The notes below the pieces were generated by a model. That model saw only the letters and a list, made by a program, of their open reading frames with translations, was not told the DNA's origin and did no database searches. The translations under genes were made by a program, and so were the position numbers. Below, one piece after another: positions 43,586 to 52,117 of a stretch of DNA of 64,000 bases. The stretch's first letter is position 1. Each line of letters starts with the position of its first letter. The stretch is from Saprospiraceae bacterium. GTDB lineage: Bacteria > Bacteroidota > Bacteroidia > Chitinophagales > Saprospiraceae. Location: contig JADKGI010000011.1 in assembly GCA_016722285.1 (NCBI GenBank), positions 62,001-126,000 on the forward strand, given 5' to 3'.

Positions 43586-43873
43586 ATCAAATATAAATTT
43601 CTTTCAAGTCCCTGGCAATACAACTCTAATGGTGGTTGGGTTTTTGTATCATTACCTCTGACATTGTCAAAAGAGATAAGGGAGCATTTTCAGCAGGAAG
43701 AACAAGGCTGGGGACGATTAAAAGTAACCGCGCAAACAGGCAATAGCGTCTGGAAATCATCCATTTGGTGGGATAGCAAAACGATGCAATATCTTCTTCC
43801 CTTAAAAGCGGAAGTCAGGATAAAAGAAAATATAATTATTGACTTTCCTATAGATGTGATTATTACCATATAA
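43586..43873 (+). CDS. DUF1905 domain protein (start codon unclear, possibly decayed)
   Basis: The frame from about 43586 reads IKYKFLSSPWQYNSNGGWVFV, then SLPLTLSKEIREH, GWGRLKVTAQTGNSVWKSSIWW and YLLPLKAEVRIKENIIIDFPIDV, a complete DUF1905 domain. No ATG is present; ATT 43574, ATC 43586 or TTG 43664 are the only options, and the last would lose a third of the domain. Since it stands at the head of several gene fragments it may be losing function. Role unknown; related proteins are short, about 95 residues. Confidence 0.6.
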   Translation: MKYKFLSSPWQYNSNGGWVFVSLPLTLSKEIREHFQQEEQGWGRLKVTAQTGNSVWKSSIWWDSKTMQYLLPLKAEVRIKENIIIDFPIDVIITI

Positions 43874-43892
43874 ATCGAAAATCAGAATAAAA

Positions 43893-43967
43893 ATGGACAA
43901 CACTTTAAAAGAAATACTTTGGCGGCAATTTGATGCCAGTATTGATATGCTGAATACAAAAAAGTAA
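43893..43967 (+). pseudogene. DinB-family N-terminal fragment
   Basis: ATG 43893 gives a 24-codon piece (NTLKEILWRQFDASIDMLN) with the usual first helix of DinB/DUF1569-type proteins, then TAA. The rest of the domain is missing. Confidence 0.4.
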
Positions 43968-43989
43968 AAATGTACCTTAGAATAATCTC

Positions 43990-44205
43990 CAATCGGTAAA
44001 ATTATATGAAAGTTCAAATGAAGAAGGCTATAAAATAGCCAATGCTCAAAAAACTGCTCCTGCAGGTGATTACTATATCTTAACTCCTTCAAATGACCTC
44101 GAGGAATGGACCAAAGTTGTAAAAAATTCCAAAAATCAGATTAGTTTTGCAGCAATAAAATTAGACTACCTTAGGCTAAAAGCCAAAAGATTTGATATCG
44201 TCTAA
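43990..44205 (+). pseudogene. Unidentified C-terminal gene fragment
   Basis: Open frame without start codon: EGYKIANAQKTAPAGDYYIL, then EEWTKVVKNSKNQISFAAIK and a TAA at 44203. Amino-acid use is protein-like, but I do not recognise the family. Probably the tail of a lost gene. Confidence 0.35.
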
Positions 44206-44264
44206 AGGTTACTAAAGTGGGTCCCAAGTAATTTACCTTTTTCCTGATCAAAAAATAATCCCTT

Positions 44265-44516
44265 TTACCTTCTCCCTGAGATCAAATTTATTATCAATAA
44301 AAGTACAATTGCTCCTGAAGCCGCTGTCAATATGTATCCAAGATATCCCGAGCCTAAACTGATACCCAATTTACCCAACCCCCAATAGCCAATAAAGCCA
44401 CCCAAGATTCCTACGACGATGTTGCCTAACAGGCCCAAGCCACTTCCTTTGTAGATTTGACTTCCTAACCAGCCAGCTATAGCGCCTAAAATTAGCGTTA
44501 TTAAAATACCTTCCAT
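44265..44516 (-). CDS. GlsB/YeaQ/YmgE-family small membrane protein (transglycosylase-associated)
   Basis: 83 residues, three hydrophobic helices rich in glycine: ILITLILGAIAGWLGSQIYKG, LGLLGNIVVGILGGFIGYWGLG and GYILTAASGAIVLLLIINLI. The Gly-containing AGWLGSQ and GNIVVGILGGFIG motifs are characteristic. It is an inner-membrane protein of stress-related, poorly known function. Starts at ATG 44516. Confidence 0.9.
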   Translation of the reverse strand: MEGILITLILGAIAGWLGSQIYKGSGLGLLGNIVVGILGGFIGYWGLGKLGISLGSGYLGYILTAASGAIVLLLIINLISGRR

Positions 44517-44643
44517 ATTTGTTTGATTTAAAGATTAATAATACATAATTTGCTCAGTACTGTTTAAAACAATATACTATCCATGATTTTATGCGCTCAA
44601 TATAAATAATAATTTTGGATAATAAATTTTATTTCAAGTTTGA

Positions 44644-44802
44644 ATTATTAATTTGTCTGATATTCTTAATACCCGGTCCAATTTGAGCTTATATGGCTTG
44701 GAAGGGAAACAGGAGTTTTTTAAAATATTTTTTGAAAAGGCTGGATTTGGTTTTCAACAAAATAATAGCAGCCGTGATGTATTGGGTTATAATATTTCAT
44801 GA
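44644..44802 (+). pseudogene. Fragment resembling a GNAT acetyltransferase C-terminus
   Basis: Frame without start codon: SDILNTRSNLSLYGLEGKQE, FFKIFFEKAGFGFQQN, ending YNIS and TGA at 44800. The YGLEGKQEFF...EKAGF pattern recalls the last helix-strand of small GNATs. Weak evidence. Confidence 0.3.
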
Positions 44803-44845
44803 ATCCTCACTGATCAAAATAGTATGAAAATTTAATGCATATTAT

Positions 44846-44867
44846 CCCGAAGGCTTATCGGGTTTTT
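44846..44867 (+). terminator. Weak terminator-like hairpin with T run
   Basis: CCCGA (44846-44850) pairs with TCGGG (44858-44862), 7-nt loop, followed by TTTTT. It lies after the decayed gene fragments and before the propeller gene. Confidence 0.4.
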
Positions 44868-44935
44868 CACAATTACTTCATTACATTACAGAATAAATTC
44901 ATTTCAAAAATAAACAAATTTTATAAACCAGAGAT

Positions 44936-46009
44936 ATGAATAAATGCACACTTATTTCCGCAACATTTTTATTATTTGTTTTCGGTCTGTCATGCAAAGG
45001 ACAAAACAAGACTAACTTTCCCCAAGATATTTCAAACCAGCCATTAATATATAATCCTGCTAAGTCTTTGCCCAATCTACTAGAATATGATCCCTATTTT
45101 AGCGAAACAAAATCCGTAACAACTTCTCACGGACCCGGTAGTATCACACGCAATATAATTCAGGATCGAAATGGAAATTTTTGGTTAGCCACATGGGAAG
45201 GAATCATCCGTTATGACGGGAAAAATTTTACCAATGTTACCAATAAAGAAGGATTGAGACGATTTCGTGTATTTTCTGCTATTGAAGATACCAAAGGCAA
45301 TCTTTGGTTCGGAACTATAGGTGCCGGTGTGTACCGCTATGATGGCAAATCATTTACCAATTTTACTACTAATGATGGCCTGGTCAATGACAGGATTGGT
45401 TGCATTCTAGAAGATAAGAGTGGCAAAATTTGGTTTGGTACAGCTGGTGGAGTGAGTTGTTATGATGGAAAGTCCTTCCGCAATTTTACAACCACTGATG
45501 GACTCGCCAACAATGATGTTAATTCTATCATTGAAGACAAAACAGGAGCGTTTTGGTTTGGTACCCGCGGTGAAGCATCTAAATATGATGGTAAAATATT
45601 TACAAAAATTTTAAATAATGAAGGAGCCTTTTTCAAAAATGTACGCTCTCTTATAATAGACAAAAAGGACAATATATGGCTTGGGGGAAGTGATGGTCTT
45701 TGGCGTTTTGATGGAAATACATTTGTCAATTTAAAAACTAATTTTTCAGGGTATATTTTTGAAGATCGTAAAGGAAATATCTGGACTAGTGCTGAAGGGG
45801 ACAATACTCGTATTTGGTTGCTTTCAAAGTACGAAGAAAAATCATTGAACGAGGGGTCTATTTCCTCTCAGATTTGGAAGGAAAATGGGATGCTTTTCGG
45901 AATTTTAGAAGACAATGAAGGTGGCATATGGTTTGGTACATTGAATGGTGTATGCCGCTATCATGAAAATAACATTAACTTTTTTAAAAGTACTATCCCC
46001 AAAGAGTGA
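44936..46009 (+). CDS. Secreted seven-repeat reg_prop beta-propeller lipoprotein
   Basis: 357 residues with a signal peptide and lipobox (FVFGLSC, Cys about 20). After an 80-residue lead, seven repeats of about 40 residues carry the pattern I-x-ED-x-x-G-x-IWFGT-x-x-G-V-x-x-YDGKSF-x-x-F-T-x-x-DGL (two-component-regulator propeller). Blades 2-4 are the most regular; 6 is degenerate. Seven blades make a closed propeller, so the protein is complete as a free lipoprotein and not a truncated hybrid two-component sensor, in which two propellers precede a kinase. Ligand unknown. Confidence 0.85.
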   Translation: MNKCTLISATFLLFVFGLSCKGQNKTNFPQDISNQPLIYNPAKSLPNLLEYDPYFSETKSVTTSHGPGSITRNIIQDRNGNFWLATWEGIIRYDGKNFTNVTNKEGLRRFRVFSAIEDTKGNLWFGTIGAGVYRYDGKSFTNFTTNDGLVNDRIGCILEDKSGKIWFGTAGGVSCYDGKSFRNFTTTDGLANNDVNSIIEDKTGAFWFGTRGEASKYDGKIFTKILNNEGAFFKNVRSLIIDKKDNIWLGGSDGLWRFDGNTFVNLKTNFSGYIFEDRKGNIWTSAEGDNTRIWLLSKYEEKSLNEGSISSQIWKENGMLFGILEDNEGGIWFGTLNGVCRYHENNINFFKSTIPKE

Positions 46010-46260
46010 TTTATATATAAAACCGTTCATATATTTAACAATTAACAAATTACACATATTCTAAACACTTATATGTATTTGGAATAGGCTTCATGTTTAT
46101 ATTGCCAGCACCAATAGGTTTTCAATTTTCTCTAATATCTAATTGAAGACTGATAAATCCAGAGTTGCTGAAAAATTCGGTAAATCATTTTGTAAATGAT
46201 ATCAATGTATAAAAGCAAGGTTAAAAATTTGTAAAAATGTAAATTAAAATTTTATATAAT

Positions 46261-47343
46261 ATGATCACCAAATCTATATTTAAATTCTCCGGTTTATTGG
46301 TATTGTTTTTGTTTATTGGCCAGCTTCCTTCTTTAAAAGCTCAGATTGCCAGTAACTATCCGCACGACAGTTTAATTCAAACTGATCCTGATGTAATTTT
46401 TGCTGAAATGTTTGAACAAAATTCTATCAGCACCCTGCTTTCTTCTGTGCCACCATCCTATAAGTATCAGACATCTCCTTTGTTAGCACATATAACATTT
46501 GGTTCTACAGTTCCCGCTGGCAGTCATGGAAATCAGTCCCTTAAATTGACAACATCTGAAAATAGCAGTTCGCTAACCGACCCGTACGAAGATGCAAGTA
46601 TTCGTATGTCATTTCCAGGAATTAGTGACTCAATATTCGTAAGATACTATGTGAAATATAATAATGCTCATACATTCCATCACAGTGGAGTCTGGATGGG
46701 TGGTACTAATCCTGCAAATTTTTGCGGGAACTGTATTACTCCGGGAAGGACAATACCTACAAGTGGCGACTCGGCTTTTGTTGTTGGAACAGAAATCAGA
46801 GACTCGGCAACTCATTTTGCGAAAAATTTTTCAAAATTCGGTTTTTATAATTATTGGATGGGGATGAAACCTTTAACCACGGCTCCTAATGCCGGCATAT
46901 ATTATGGAAACGGAATTGTTAGCCCTAGTTCATCCGCCTCACTTGATATGAATGCCTGGAATTGTATTGAAGTTATGATAAAACTCAATAATCCAGTAAC
47001 TGATAGTACGGGAGAATTAAAATTATGGATTAATGGACAACTAATAGGACACTATGGAAAAGGATTTCCTAACGGTTCATATAATCAAGCCGATTTTAAT
47101 GAAGGAATCGGGAGCCCTTTCGAAGGCTTCAGATGGAGAAGTAATCCAGCGGTAGTCTTCAATTATATTTGGTTAAAAAATTATGCAACAGATAACTCAT
47201 TATATCCTTCGGATAACGATATATACTTTGACCACGTTGTTGTAGCAAAAAAAATATATAGGGCCCAATTTACCAGCCTGTTGCTTTTACCTGTCGAATT
47301 CATCTCCTTTAATGGATATAATAAAACGGAAATCACAATCTAA
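46261..47343 (+). CDS. Secreted jelly-roll (polysaccharide-lyase-like) protein, T9SS tail out of frame
   Basis: 360 residues with a signal peptide (FKFSGLLVLFLFIGQLPSL, cut after KAQ). The body is beta-rich (IRMSFPGISDSIFVRYYVKY, SKFGFYNYWMGMKP, WNCIEVMIKLNNPVTDSTGEL, KLWINGQLIGHYGKGF, DIYFDHVVVAKKIY), the layout of a concanavalin-like jelly roll as in polysaccharide lyases and LamG-type binding proteins. It ends with LPVEFISFNGYNKTEITI and a TAA, whereas LPVEF...FNGY normally leads straight into the WTTSSENNS part of the linker before the T9SS tail, found here in the next frame. Confidence 0.75.
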   Translation: MITKSIFKFSGLLVLFLFIGQLPSLKAQIASNYPHDSLIQTDPDVIFAEMFEQNSISTLLSSVPPSYKYQTSPLLAHITFGSTVPAGSHGNQSLKLTTSENSSSLTDPYEDASIRMSFPGISDSIFVRYYVKYNNAHTFHHSGVWMGGTNPANFCGNCITPGRTIPTSGDSAFVVGTEIRDSATHFAKNFSKFGFYNYWMGMKPLTTAPNAGIYYGNGIVSPSSSASLDMNAWNCIEVMIKLNNPVTDSTGELKLWINGQLIGHYGKGFPNGSYNQADFNEGIGSPFEGFRWRSNPAVVFNYIWLKNYATDNSLYPSDNDIYFDHVVVAKKIYRAQFTSLLLLPVEFISFNGYNKTEITI

Positions 47344-47789
47344 CTTGGACAACTTCATCAGAAAATAATAGTGATAAATTTGTAATCGAAAGAAGTTTTG
47401 ATGGGTACAATTTTAAAAAAATAGGTGAGCTAAAAGCAAGCACTTCTTCAAGCACTAAGATTAATTACTCCTTTACTGATAACCATGTTCTTTCAGGAAT
47501 TCACTATTATCGGTTAAATCAAATTGATATTAATGGTAATGACAATTATTCAAAAATCATTGCTATTCAAAATTCATCTGAGAGAATTCCGCTAAAAGCA
47601 TACCACAATCCATATAACAATTTAATGATTTTTTCGTCGGAAATCAAGCGGTTAATTATATTCAATGCCTTTGGACAGCTGGTAATCAATCAAGCAAATA
47701 TTACTGAATTTTCAACGGAAGCCTTGCCCAGTGGAATATATATAATTCAAGCTGACCATGATTTCTTTAAATTAATAGTAAGCCATTGA
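47340..47789 (+). pseudogene. Out-of-frame linker and T9SS sorting tail of the jelly-roll protein
   Basis: Directly after the upstream stop, one frame over, the sequence reads LTWTTSSENNSDKFVIERSF, HYYRLNQIDINGNDNYSKII, then RLIIFNAFGQLV and LPSGIYIIQADHDF, stop TGA 47787-47789. This is the standard linker plus T9SS type A tail. A one-base indel at about 47338-47343 separates it from the body. Confidence 0.85.
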
Positions 47790-48539
47790 TCAAATAGACC
47801 GCAACTGATCATATCGGTTATGGTTTAATTGAATAAATCCCTGACAATAAATATATATCAATGAAAGGCCGATCTTTAAAATGTCCTGTATTTGATCTAA
47901 ATACTTGTGTTAATAAATTGAAGGCTGAATAAAAGTAGTCTGAAATATTTTTAAAATATTGTCAGATGAGTGGAGATTGATAAAGGCCATAAGGTTAACC
48001 ATTTATTGGGTTGTATCGAGAAAGGCCTACCCCTTGTTTATCTGTTAAATTATGCATTTTGCTTGCATTATATTTTATATACCTTGATTTCATGTTGCCT
48101 TACTTTTGTGCTGTACAGAAGTATAGATAATATCTAAATTTGTAATGGGCATAACACGTTAAAATGTATTATCCGCTATTAATCTCTCGTCCGATTTCTC
48201 CCGGATTTATAGCAGCGACCAATTTTTAATATGATAAAATACTGTTTATAAGCTAAATTTGGTGCATACGAAAAATTGGTTCAACGGCATATTCTTACCC
48301 TCTTCAGGTTTCCTAAATTTTTATTAGATCGACTTGGCTATTCAATATAATTTTAACTTTCACCTTGTTCTTCTTTTTTTTAAAATATTTCACAAAGAAT
48401 TTACTAATTTTACTCTTGTACATTAGTTTGTAGTAATTGACTATTCAATGTTTTTATCTTCAGGTTTATTAAGCTGCAAATATTTTAATATTATTTCTAG
48501 AACTAATATGTTATGAAATTATTTCAATCAAAATAAAAA
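47790..48539. other. 750-bp stretch without recognised genes
   Basis: Very AT-rich; stop codons in all frames, no transposon end, no tRNA-like fold, no T-tailed hairpin and no perfect TAnnTTTG box were found. The largest gene-free stretch of the window. Confidence 0.45.
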
Positions 48540-49298
48540 ATGAGTAACCTGGATATCAATTTGAGTAAAGTAGCAGAAATATCTCTATTATTTTGGTTTA
48601 TGAAAATAATAGCTACAACCCTTGGAGAAACGCTTGGTGACTTTATATCATTGACTTTGGGCCTTGGATATTTAGTTGGGATGGGTATAACCTTAGCTTT
48701 TTTCATAATAGTTCTAGCCATCCAACTATCCATCAATAAATACCACCCGATTTGCTTTTGGCTTGTTATTATAGCTACCACAACTTTGGGCACTGAAATA
48801 TCAGACTTCTCAGATAGAAGCTTACATTTAGGATATACGATGGGCAGTCTGGTTTTATGTTCTTTCCTGATTTTAACATTAATTTTGTGGTATAAAAAAT
48901 TCAAGACACTCAGTGTTTATCCAATTTTTGATAGAAATAAAGAAATTTTTTTTTGGGTAGCGGTGCTTCTTTCTAATAGTCTGGGTACAGCTTTTGGTGA
49001 TTATTTGAGCGATGTGATAGGGTTAAGTTACTTAAATGGAGCTTTAGTGACTGCAGGAATTATTGTACTAATTATATTTCTCCATTATTTCACAAAAATA
49101 AATCAAATAATACTTTTTTGGATAGCATTTATTTTTACCAGACCATTTGGTGCAACATTTGGAGATTTTTTAACAAAACCCACTTCAAAAGGCGGATTGG
49201 ACTTAGGAACATTAAAAGCATCCGTCGTCTCCATAATATTAATGGTAATTTTGATTATGATGTCTCACCATAAAATAAATAAAGTGGAATTGAAATAA
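48540..49298 (+). CDS. Uncharacterised inner-membrane protein with fourfold internal repeat (COG4705-like)
   Basis: 252 residues, about eight hydrophobic helices. Four repeats of about 60 residues, each with a motif of the form T/S-x-x-LG-x-x-x-x-D: IATTLGETLGDF, ATTTLGTEISDF, LSNSLGTAFGDY and FTRPFGATFGDF, each followed by a GLGYL/GLSYL-type turn and two helices. The Gly-Asp positions facing the membrane could form a translocation or binding path. COG4705-type proteins are of unknown function. ATG 48540; no obvious operon partner. Confidence 0.75.
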   Translation: MSNLDINLSKVAEISLLFWFMKIIATTLGETLGDFISLTLGLGYLVGMGITLAFFIIVLAIQLSINKYHPICFWLVIIATTTLGTEISDFSDRSLHLGYTMGSLVLCSFLILTLILWYKKFKTLSVYPIFDRNKEIFFWVAVLLSNSLGTAFGDYLSDVIGLSYLNGALVTAGIIVLIIFLHYFTKINQIILFWIAFIFTRPFGATFGDFLTKPTSKGGLDLGTLKASVVSIILMVILIMMSHHKINKVELK

Positions 49299-49464
49299 TG
49301 AATGATCCGATATTGAAAAATAAGGTGTCGCGATTTGCATATACTTGAAATTAGGATTCCATTCGATGATGGACATTGTTTAACCTACTCAAATGAGTAA
49401 TCCTTTTATCAATTCGATCTGCAAAATTCAGTAAATTAGCATCACCATAACAGTAATTCAATCA

Positions 49465-50610
49465 CTAAAATCTGCGACCAATCGTATATTCTATAAAATT
49501 AGCCTTTTTAAATTCGTATGCCCTTAAGCTTGCTCCGACAAATAAATTCTCATGAAAATTAAACCTTGCTCCCAATCTGTGGTATTGAGGTGGGGCTAGG
49601 ATATTATTATTCCTCCTATAAAAATATATTCCTTGCTGCAATAACATCGAAACCTTTCCAACAGTAAATTCATATGACAAGTGTGCACTCGCTTCGATAT
49701 TCTCTACCCCCTTCTTTTTAATTTTGAAAGGTTCGCCATTTAATTTTCCAACCTGAGTAGTCAATCCTTCATCATAAGTGACTCCTAACCCAATGCCAAA
49801 TCTAGATTTTCTGGAATTTTTTCTATTAAGTGTTGCATATACTCCAGCTACGTTAGCATTTACACCTTCAAACAATTCTTCAGGAAGTAAATCCTCTGCA
49901 GTAGCTTGAAAATTATGATAACCTGCGAATATAGCCAGATCAACTTGTGTTTTTGGTTCAAACGGAGGCAAAACTCCAGTCTTGGTTTGATAAGGATTTA
50001 AGGAGTATTTGATCGATCCTTTAAAAGTAGATGTATTTATTCCCGCATTCGGTCTTCTGGTACCGCCATTGGAAAAATGAGAGATACCTGTTCCGAACCC
50101 AACAATAATATCTTTTGAAATAGGGCAATCCAGCATCAAACCAAAATCGACAAAGACTGTGCGCGGCAAACTAACAGCCACATTATTTGTATTCGATATA
50201 CCGAGATACCGCCAGTTGAAAGCCATACCTAAATCTATCTCATATCTCAAATCCAACAGTCCGATTTTAGTGATATTCGATTGAACAAATCCATACAATG
50301 CAAGTGGCACACCCACTTCTTTTTTGTCAGGAAAATTTGCCCCATAAGCGCCAACTCCATACACCAGATTTGAATATACTTCATTCCATTCACTGCCTTT
50401 CTTGAAATTCCATGAAGCATTGACCGCAAAAGCTGTATAATTTGAAAGCGGTTTACCAACTGCATTGGTCCCTGCCACAAATGTATTAGTTGAAAAAATA
50501 TGGCCGTATTCACTTATCAAACTAATTGATTGAAAATTTGATTGACCATTCGTCAAAAAAGGCAACAAAATAACACACACTAATCGAATCACTTTTAAGA
50601 AAGTATTCAT
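49465..50610 (-). CDS. PagL-like lipid A 3-O-deacylase (acyloxyacyl hydrolase)
   Basis: 381 residues with signal peptide (FLKVIRLVCVILLPFLTNGQ). Outer-membrane barrel. The active-site motif of the PagL family, here FGTGISHFSNGGTRRPNAGIN, has the catalytic His-Ser pair (SHFSNGG). The N-terminal SISLISEYGHIFSTN and the closing FIEYTIGRRF (C-terminal aromatic) fit. It removes the 3-linked acyl chain of lipid A; the protein is longer than enterobacterial PagL, as is usual in Bacteroidota. Divergent from a PAP2 phosphatase gene across 253 bp, suggesting a common lipid A-remodelling role. Confidence 0.85.
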   Translation of the reverse strand: MNTFLKVIRLVCVILLPFLTNGQSNFQSISLISEYGHIFSTNTFVAGTNAVGKPLSNYTAFAVNASWNFKKGSEWNEVYSNLVYGVGAYGANFPDKKEVGVPLALYGFVQSNITKIGLLDLRYEIDLGMAFNWRYLGISNTNNVAVSLPRTVFVDFGLMLDCPISKDIIVGFGTGISHFSNGGTRRPNAGINTSTFKGSIKYSLNPYQTKTGVLPPFEPKTQVDLAIFAGYHNFQATAEDLLPEELFEGVNANVAGVYATLNRKNSRKSRFGIGLGVTYDEGLTTQVGKLNGEPFKIKKKGVENIEASAHLSYEFTVGKVSMLLQQGIYFYRRNNNILAPPQYHRLGARFNFHENLFVGASLRAYEFKKANFIEYTIGRRF

Positions 50611-50863
50611 TTTTACCTGTTAATTTTACTTAAATCAAAAAAAAATTGCCAAATGACTCAATTAATTATTGGTAAAAGACCAGTTCAAAACTATTCACTA
50701 AACCCATATTAAAATCTGGATAAATAAATATTTTACCTAACATAAATATATAACTAATAATAAGTCCGTCTTAGTATTTACAAAACAAACCTCTATTATT
50801 TTCCGTTTCATGTCCTGAGTTTAAAATATTCTTAAGATTATTAATGTAACTTTTTTTTATATA

Positions 50864-51571
50864 GTGAGGCGGATAGTAGTTTTAGTGCTTTTGATGAATC
50901 AACTCTTGTGTTTTGCTCAAATGGCAAGTGGAAATATTATCTCCAAAAAGGATACTATAGGGCAAAATTTACAAGACAAAGGAAGTTTTAGGTATCCCCA
51001 GCTTATACTTCCTGCCACTTTGATGCTTGCAGGACTAACTTTAAACGGAAATGGACCGAAATCATTAAAAAATAAAATAGTAGCTGAAAGAAACCAGCGC
51101 TGGTCAGATTTCAGCACCAATGTGGATGATTTTCTCCAATACAGCCCTGTGGTAATTGCATATGGTCTGGATGTTTTTGGGTCAGAATCGTACACTGATA
51201 TTCAAAATCGGACTGCCATTTTCATCAAAGGTGAGTTATGCATGATAGCAGTAACACAACTTTTGAAGCACACTACACATATTCAAAGACCTGATTACTC
51301 AAATTATAATTCCTTCCCTTCAGGGCATACTGCTCAGGCATTTGCTGCAGCTACTTTTTTGAGTCAGGAGTACCAGTATAAATATACGTGGATACCCTAT
51401 GCCTCTTACGGTATTGCTTCATCCGTAGGAATATTGCGCATGGCTAATAATAAACATTTTATCAGCGATGTATTAGTTGGTGCAGGGATAGGTATCCTTT
51501 CAATGAAGCTGTCTTATTGGACACATCAATACAAATGGAACAAAAATAAAAGAATAGTCAACAATTACTAA
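50864..51571 (+). CDS. PAP2-family phosphatase (lipid phosphate phosphatase)
   Basis: 235 residues, GTG start at 50864, signal peptide (VVLVLLMNQLLCFAQ). The three PAP2 motifs are in order: K-x6-RP in LKHTTHIQRPD, PSGHT, and R-x5-H-x3-D in RMANNKHFISD (the first Ser of the family motif is Leu here). The enzyme removes phosphate from a lipid, for example lipid A or undecaprenyl diphosphate, on the periplasmic side. Neighbours: PagL-like deacylase upstream (divergent), PepSY-like protein and TonB-type barrel downstream. Confidence 0.9.
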   Translation: MRRIVVLVLLMNQLLCFAQMASGNIISKKDTIGQNLQDKGSFRYPQLILPATLMLAGLTLNGNGPKSLKNKIVAERNQRWSDFSTNVDDFLQYSPVVIAYGLDVFGSESYTDIQNRTAIFIKGELCMIAVTQLLKHTTHIQRPDYSNYNSFPSGHTAQAFAAATFLSQEYQYKYTWIPYASYGIASSVGILRMANNKHFISDVLVGAGIGILSMKLSYWTHQYKWNKNKRIVNNY

Positions 51572-51670
51572 TTGGTTATGACTAAAAAAATTGAAACATA
51601 AATTTACTTTAATTGGTTACATGTTCGGTAAAATTGAATTATTCTTTCGAAAATATATAAAAATCTTAAA

Positions 51671-52117
51671 ATGAAACATTTATTAATTCTTTTGGTGCCA
51701 ATATTGATCCTCTCTTGCAATAATGAGCCTAAAATGCAGGAAAAAGACGTTCCGGCTACCGTGAAAATAGCGTTGAAAGCCCTATATCCTGACGTAAAAA
51801 AAGTAAAGTGGGAAAATGAAAACGGAAACTATGAAGCGGGTTTTGAATCGATGGATTCAGAGTATTCTGTTTTATTGGATGCCAATGGAAGTATTCTTGA
51901 AACTGAAATTGAAATCAATCCAGATTCTTTGCCGGTACAGGTGAAAGAGTATGTCGATAAAAACTATGATGGGCAAAAAATAAAGGAGGCTGCAAAAATC
52001 ACAGATGCAATTGGAAATATAACCTTCGAAGCAGAAATTAAAGGCAAAGATCTGATGTTTGACAGTAACGGAAACTTTATCAAAGTGGGCCTAAAGCAAG
52101 GCAAAGAAAATGACTGA
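51671..52117 (+). CDS. PepSY-like (DUF2874) lipoprotein
   Basis: 148 residues with a signal peptide and lipobox (LILSC). Two beta-alpha-beta PepSY-like units: KIALKALYPDVKKVKWENENGNYEAGFE and VKEYVDKNYDGQKIKEAAKITDAIGNITFEAEI. Envelope protein of unknown activity; PepSY proteins commonly inhibit or sense. Stop overlaps the next gene by 8 nt, so the two are translated together. Confidence 0.85.
   Translation: MKHLLILLVPILILSCNNEPKMQEKDVPATVKIALKALYPDVKKVKWENENGNYEAGFESMDSEYSVLLDANGSILETEIEINPDSLPVQVKEYVDKNYDGQKIKEAAKITDAIGNITFEAEIKGKDLMFDSNGNFIKVGLKQGKEND

Noticed and set aside
43802..44092. Minus-strand 96-codon ORF
   Set aside because: Opposite strand of the DUF1905/DinB fragments, which carry the recognisable similarity.
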